Assembly: GCA_012517385.1 (NCBI GenBank)
Contig: JAAYUZ010000051.1
Span: 1-45,314 of the forward strand
Length of the DNA: 45,314 nucleotides
Direction: 5' to 3'
Origin: Treponema sp.
GTDB taxonomy: Bacteria; Spirochaetota; Spirochaetia; Treponematales; Breznakiellaceae
Every line of letters starts with the position of its first letter. Positions within the stretch are counted from its first letter, which is position 1. Shown one piece after another: positions 42,335 to 45,314 of this stretch. The notes beneath the pieces are model-generated. The model had not been told where the DNA came from and did not search any database. It worked only from the letters and a program-made list of their open reading frames with translations. The translations under genes were made by a program, and so were the position numbers.

Positions 42335-44902
42335 ATGAGTAAAGAGCATCTTGGAAGCAAAAGAGATGTATTGGAATTCCTCTGGAAATGGGCAGAAGAA
42401 AAAGGAAATTGGGCAAAATTACTCCTTCACGAAGTATCACAAACCACAGAGCCGTTGCCTCTTGAGAAGCGAAATACAGTTTATCGACATTTTCGCAAAA
42501 GCATAGGTCTTCCTGATGAGGTTGAAGAGATAGAAATACCAAAACCTAATGTCGCATTTACAGGTAAATCAATCCAGCTTAAAAAACTTGGTAATATACA
42601 GGGTCTTAACCGGTTATCATCAAAATCTGTAATCGAATTCTCGCCTAACCTCACAGTGATATATGGTGAAAACGGAACCGGCAAATCAGGTTTTTGCAGA
42701 ATTCTGAAAGATATCGGTTATAGTTACGAATCGGAAACAAAAATTCTTCCCAATATTTATTCTAAAGAGAACCCTAAAATTTCCGCTGAAATAGAATACA
42801 CCTGTGATGGAACAACTCAATCATATTCTTGGGAACCCGGGAAGAAACAGGAGGACTTAAAAAATATTTCCGTGTATAACAGCTCTTGCGTGGCGATTTC
42901 GTTATCAGCAAACAGAAATCTTATTGTAACGCCTCTTGGTTTCTCACTTTTTGATCGTGTTTCTCGTGAACTGGATGCTCTGGCCAATTTATTAAGTAAA
43001 GAAAAAGAATCTTTAATAACTACCTACGAGTGGTTTGGCTTATTCCACGAGGGAACAGAATACTTTGATATAATTCAAAAATTCGAGAAATTATCAAACG
43101 AAGATATCGAAAAATTATCTGATTTTACTCTGGAAGATGAAACAAAACTCGCAGGACTTGAAAAAGCATATTCCAACACGAATAAAGAACTTATTAAAAA
43201 AGAAATCAACGATTTATATATCCAAAATCATGAACTTGAAGAAATAAAAGATTCTATAGAGAAAGCGAAAACAATTTTTGGTGTTGACCAATGGCGGGAA
43301 CTCGGGAAAATCGCCAATAAAATAAAAACTCTTGAAGAAAAAGGATATGGAAGTCTTGAGGAATTAGCCAAAGAAAAAGGGATCGAATTATATGGGAAAA
43401 CAGAATTCGAATCTTTTATAAGAGCAGCGGATAAATATATATCTACTCTCTCAGATCCTAATTATCCTGATTTAGAAAACGCAAAGTGTATTTATTGTAA
43501 TCAGCCTTTAAGTGATTATAGCAGCATTGAATTGATTCGAAGATATAAAGAGATTCTAAGAGACACAACCAGACAAGAACTTGAAACGCAAAAGCAATTA
43601 TTCGAAAATTTAAAAGGGGAATTTAATAAGATACCTCAAAACTTACAATTACACCACCCATCGTATGGAATGGATGATAATCAGCGCCCCATTCAGCCTG
43701 AATTTATTAAAACCTATAATGAAGTCCTTGTAAAATTGAATCGCGCTTCTGAAAAGAAAGACTTTGGCACTGTTGATTTTTCTGTTGATTACGAAACTAT
43801 AATCAATTCATTACAGCAAAAGTTAGAAGAAATAAACCAATTGATTGTTGCCAAGGAAAAACTTCTTGCAGACATCGATTCTGAAAGAGTTAGGCTTGCC
43901 AAAGAGATTAATACACTAAAAGACAAAAAATTATTTGCTCAAAACAAAAAGACTGTTTTACAAGTCATAAATAATTATTCATTGAAAAAGAAATTAACCC
44001 AAAATGAAGGGGCTTTTAATACAAAATCTATCAGCGACCTAACAACTAAAGCGAGAAAGGAACTGATCGAGAATTCTTTTTCACAAACTTTTAAGGAAGA
44101 GTTAAAGAATCTCAGAAAGGACCATATTCAGGTAGATATTGATTTTGGTACAAAAAAAGGAGCTAATAACATTCAGCAACGCTTGCAAGAGCGTTATGAA
44201 CTATCAGCCATACTAAGTGAAGGAGAACAAAAAGCAATCTCACTTGCTGAGTTTTTTACGGAATTAAGCATAGACGGTGGTAAATCTACCGTTGTATTTG
44301 ACGACCCTGTAAATAGTTTGGATCACCATATCATTGAGGAAACCGCTAAGAGACTGCTAACTCTATCAAAAGAACGCCAAACCGTCATATTTACGCATAG
44401 TATTCTTTTGTTTAACTCTTTATTAGCTCAGGTAAAATTGCCGTATAACAAAGATATTCAATCCAGGTTTTACCACACAAAAAATCAGTACGAATTATGT
44501 GGTGTTATTACTGACGCTGATGAAGAAATCAATAGCCCCAAATCATACATATCAAGACTAAATGAACTAATTAATAACTCTCCAAAAAATAGACCTGAAG
44601 AAGAAGTAGCCGCAGAGGGATACGGGTATTTGAGAAGCGCCATCGAGTTAACTGTTGAGCATGAAATATTTCAGGGTACAGTTAAGAGATATCAAAAAAA
44701 TATCGCTCTCACAAATTTGGCCAGGGTTTCCGGTGAAGCGATTGACAAATGCAAAACAACCCTCAACGATATCTTTGAAAAATGCTGTGGTTACATTAAC
44801 GCCCACAGTAATCCTACCGAAGTCGCAAGTACCCCTACTATGAAACAGCTTAGAACCGATTTTGAGACCTATCAAACTATAAGGAAGGATTTTATAAAAT
44901 GA
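42335..44902 (+). CDS. RloC/PrrC-like ABC-type ATPase with zinc hook
   Basis: An 855-residue SMC/Rad50-like ATPase of the AAA_13 group. Walker A is GENGTGKS (111-118), the ABC signature LSEGEQ (627-632), Walker B VVFDDP with the D-loop NSLD (653-663), and an H-loop THS (H688). Long coiled coils (about 255-380 and 400-600) surround a zinc hook CIYC (C385, C388), the mark of RloC-type proteins. The C-terminal part (about 760-850) is where RloC and PrrC carry a tRNA anticodon nuclease; it has R767 and E771 in RxxxE spacing and a possible H824. The first 60 residues are an extra domain. RloC genes are often linked to type I RM loci, as here. Strongly AT-rich. GGAGA lies before the ATG. Confidence 0.82.
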   Translation: MSKEHLGSKRDVLEFLWKWAEEKGNWAKLLLHEVSQTTEPLPLEKRNTVYRHFRKSIGLPDEVEEIEIPKPNVAFTGKSIQLKKLGNIQGLNRLSSKSVIEFSPNLTVIYGENGTGKSGFCRILKDIGYSYESETKILPNIYSKENPKISAEIEYTCDGTTQSYSWEPGKKQEDLKNISVYNSSCVAISLSANRNLIVTPLGFSLFDRVSRELDALANLLSKEKESLITTYEWFGLFHEGTEYFDIIQKFEKLSNEDIEKLSDFTLEDETKLAGLEKAYSNTNKELIKKEINDLYIQNHELEEIKDSIEKAKTIFGVDQWRELGKIANKIKTLEEKGYGSLEELAKEKGIELYGKTEFESFIRAADKYISTLSDPNYPDLENAKCIYCNQPLSDYSSIELIRRYKEILRDTTRQELETQKQLFENLKGEFNKIPQNLQLHHPSYGMDDNQRPIQPEFIKTYNEVLVKLNRASEKKDFGTVDFSVDYETIINSLQQKLEEINQLIVAKEKLLADIDSERVRLAKEINTLKDKKLFAQNKKTVLQVINNYSLKKKLTQNEGAFNTKSISDLTTKARKELIENSFSQTFKEELKNLRKDHIQVDIDFGTKKGANNIQQRLQERYELSAILSEGEQKAISLAEFFTELSIDGGKSTVVFDDPVNSLDHHIIEETAKRLLTLSKERQTVIFTHSILLFNSLLAQVKLPYNKDIQSRFYHTKNQYELCGVITDADEEINSPKSYISRLNELINNSPKNRPEEEVAAEGYGYLRSAIELTVEHEIFQGTVKRYQKNIALTNLARVSGEAIDKCKTTLNDIFEKCCGYINAHSNPTEVASTPTMKQLRTDFETYQTIRKDFIK

Positions 44903-44937
44903 CCACTAAAAACAGCGAATCGGTCATAAAACAATAA
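44899..44937 (+). pseudogene. 12-codon stub overlapping the ATPase stop (possible hsdR remnant)
   Basis: An ATG overlaps the stop of the RloC-like gene in the ATGA form used by coupled operon genes (44899-44902) and opens a frame of 12 residues (MTTKNSESVIKQ) that ends in TAA at 44935-44937. The coupling suggests a real following gene that was lost. The opening resembles the polar start of many HsdR proteins, but 12 residues cannot prove this. The rest to 45031 is AT-rich with no gene seen. Confidence 0.35.
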
Positions 44938-45031
44938 TTTCTCTGGTATAATCACAAAACATTTTCGCTACATCGAAAAAATATTGCCATTATCTATTGA
45001 AATTTCGATATACCGGAAATATAATTAAACC

Positions 45032-45314
45032 ATGATTCCCCGCGAACTGTATCTGAAAAAGGTGCGCCCCTTTATGAATACCCCGGTGGTCAAGGTGTTT
45101 ACCGGGATCCGCCGTTGCGGGAAATCCGTACTTTTACAACTGGTCCAAGCGGAGCTTATCCGCCAGGGCGTCGATCCGAATCGCATCCTCGCCCTGAACT
45201 TTGAATCCGCCGCCGATAACCGAATCCGCAGTACCGCGTCGGTCCTCGAGGCAGTCCATGAGCGGCGACAACTCTGCGGTCCGGGGCGGCTTTATCTTTT
45301 TTTTGACGAAATCC
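45032..45314 (+). CDS. AAA_14/DUF4143-type ATPase, N-terminal part (cut by window end)
   Basis: An open frame from ATG 45032 runs off the window after 94 residues. It starts IPRELYLKKVRPFMNTPVVKVFTG, then Walker A GIRRCGKSVLLQLVQ, LALNFESAAD, and the Walker B LYLFFDEI, exactly the order of the AAA_14 domain that is followed by DUF4143 in a family common in spirochaetes and other anaerobes. Function of the family is not settled; some members sit near toxin-antitoxin or defence genes. GC content returns to a higher level here, so this gene may lie outside the transferred AT-rich piece. TATAAT at 44947-44952 is a possible -10 box. Confidence 0.85.
   Translation, partial: MIPRELYLKKVRPFMNTPVVKVFTGIRRCGKSVLLQLVQAELIRQGVDPNRILALNFESAADNRIRSTASVLEAVHERRQLCGPGRLYLFFDEI

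Overview
The window looks like a spirochaete chromosome of the Treponema group. The reasons are the relaxed lipoprotein signals, exported proteins with typical treponemal leaders, densely packed operons, the sugar-transport and sensory gene content, and moderate GC. My best guess from memory is a free-living sugar fermenter near Treponema (Gracilinema) caldarium, but I could not run any search. No rRNA, tRNA or CRISPR array was seen. Most genes from 4.6 to 25 kb and from 27.8 to 37.1 kb are on the minus strand; the defence block from 37.5 kb to the end is on the plus strand.

Layout. 1-1164: end of a sensor kinase and its OmpR-type regulator. 1327-4598: a stand-alone CBM21 starch/glycogen-binding protein, divergent from a lipoprotein alpha-amylase, then an unknown lipoprotein. 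4595-8280: a sensory group (solute-binding protein, HisKA_2 kinase, and a chemoreceptor that has lost most of its sensor domain and carries a stop codon). 8380-17815: a ChvE/MmsA/MmsB-type sugar ABC transporter downstream of a four-gene sensing operon (anchored binding protein, YesM-like kinase, YesN-like regulator, lipoprotein binding protein). 17851-21405: a compact N-degron operon, clpS-clpA-aat. 21489-24767: an ECF sigma factor, a membrane anti-sigma factor with a C-terminal glycogen-binding (AMPK-type) domain, and three unknown exported proteins. 24965-27545: small exported protein, ferritin-like protein, exonuclease III, rhomboid protease. 27840-30409: an ArsR-like regulator divergent from a GH51 arabinofuranosidase gene that is interrupted by one in-frame TGA. 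30487-37120: a six-gene operon with a membrane-fused winged-helix regulator, a MacB/LolCDE-like ABC exporter, a LolA-like protein and a probable outer-membrane barrel.

37520-45314 is a defence island built inside a type I restriction-modification operon: hsdM, an ORF6N/PLD-like gene, an Abi_2 (HEPN) gene, a structured leader, hsdS, a large RloC/PrrC-like zinc-hook ATPase, a 12-codon stub where hsdR might have been expected, and the start of an AAA_14/DUF4143-type ATPase cut by the window end. Base composition changes sharply within this block, which suggests assembly by transfer and domain exchange.

Threads across the window. Several genes bind, cut, import or sense carbohydrate (amylase, CBM21 protein, glycogen-binding anti-sigma factor, arabinofuranosidase, sugar transporter and its sensors). 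A 154-bp structured repeat occurs twice nearly intact (1163-1316, 12578-12731), with a single-dyad relative at 27800-27841 and a diverged one at 37147-37187. One stem difference between the two full copies is compensated on both arms. In two places the end of the repeat forms the stop codon of the neighbouring gene.
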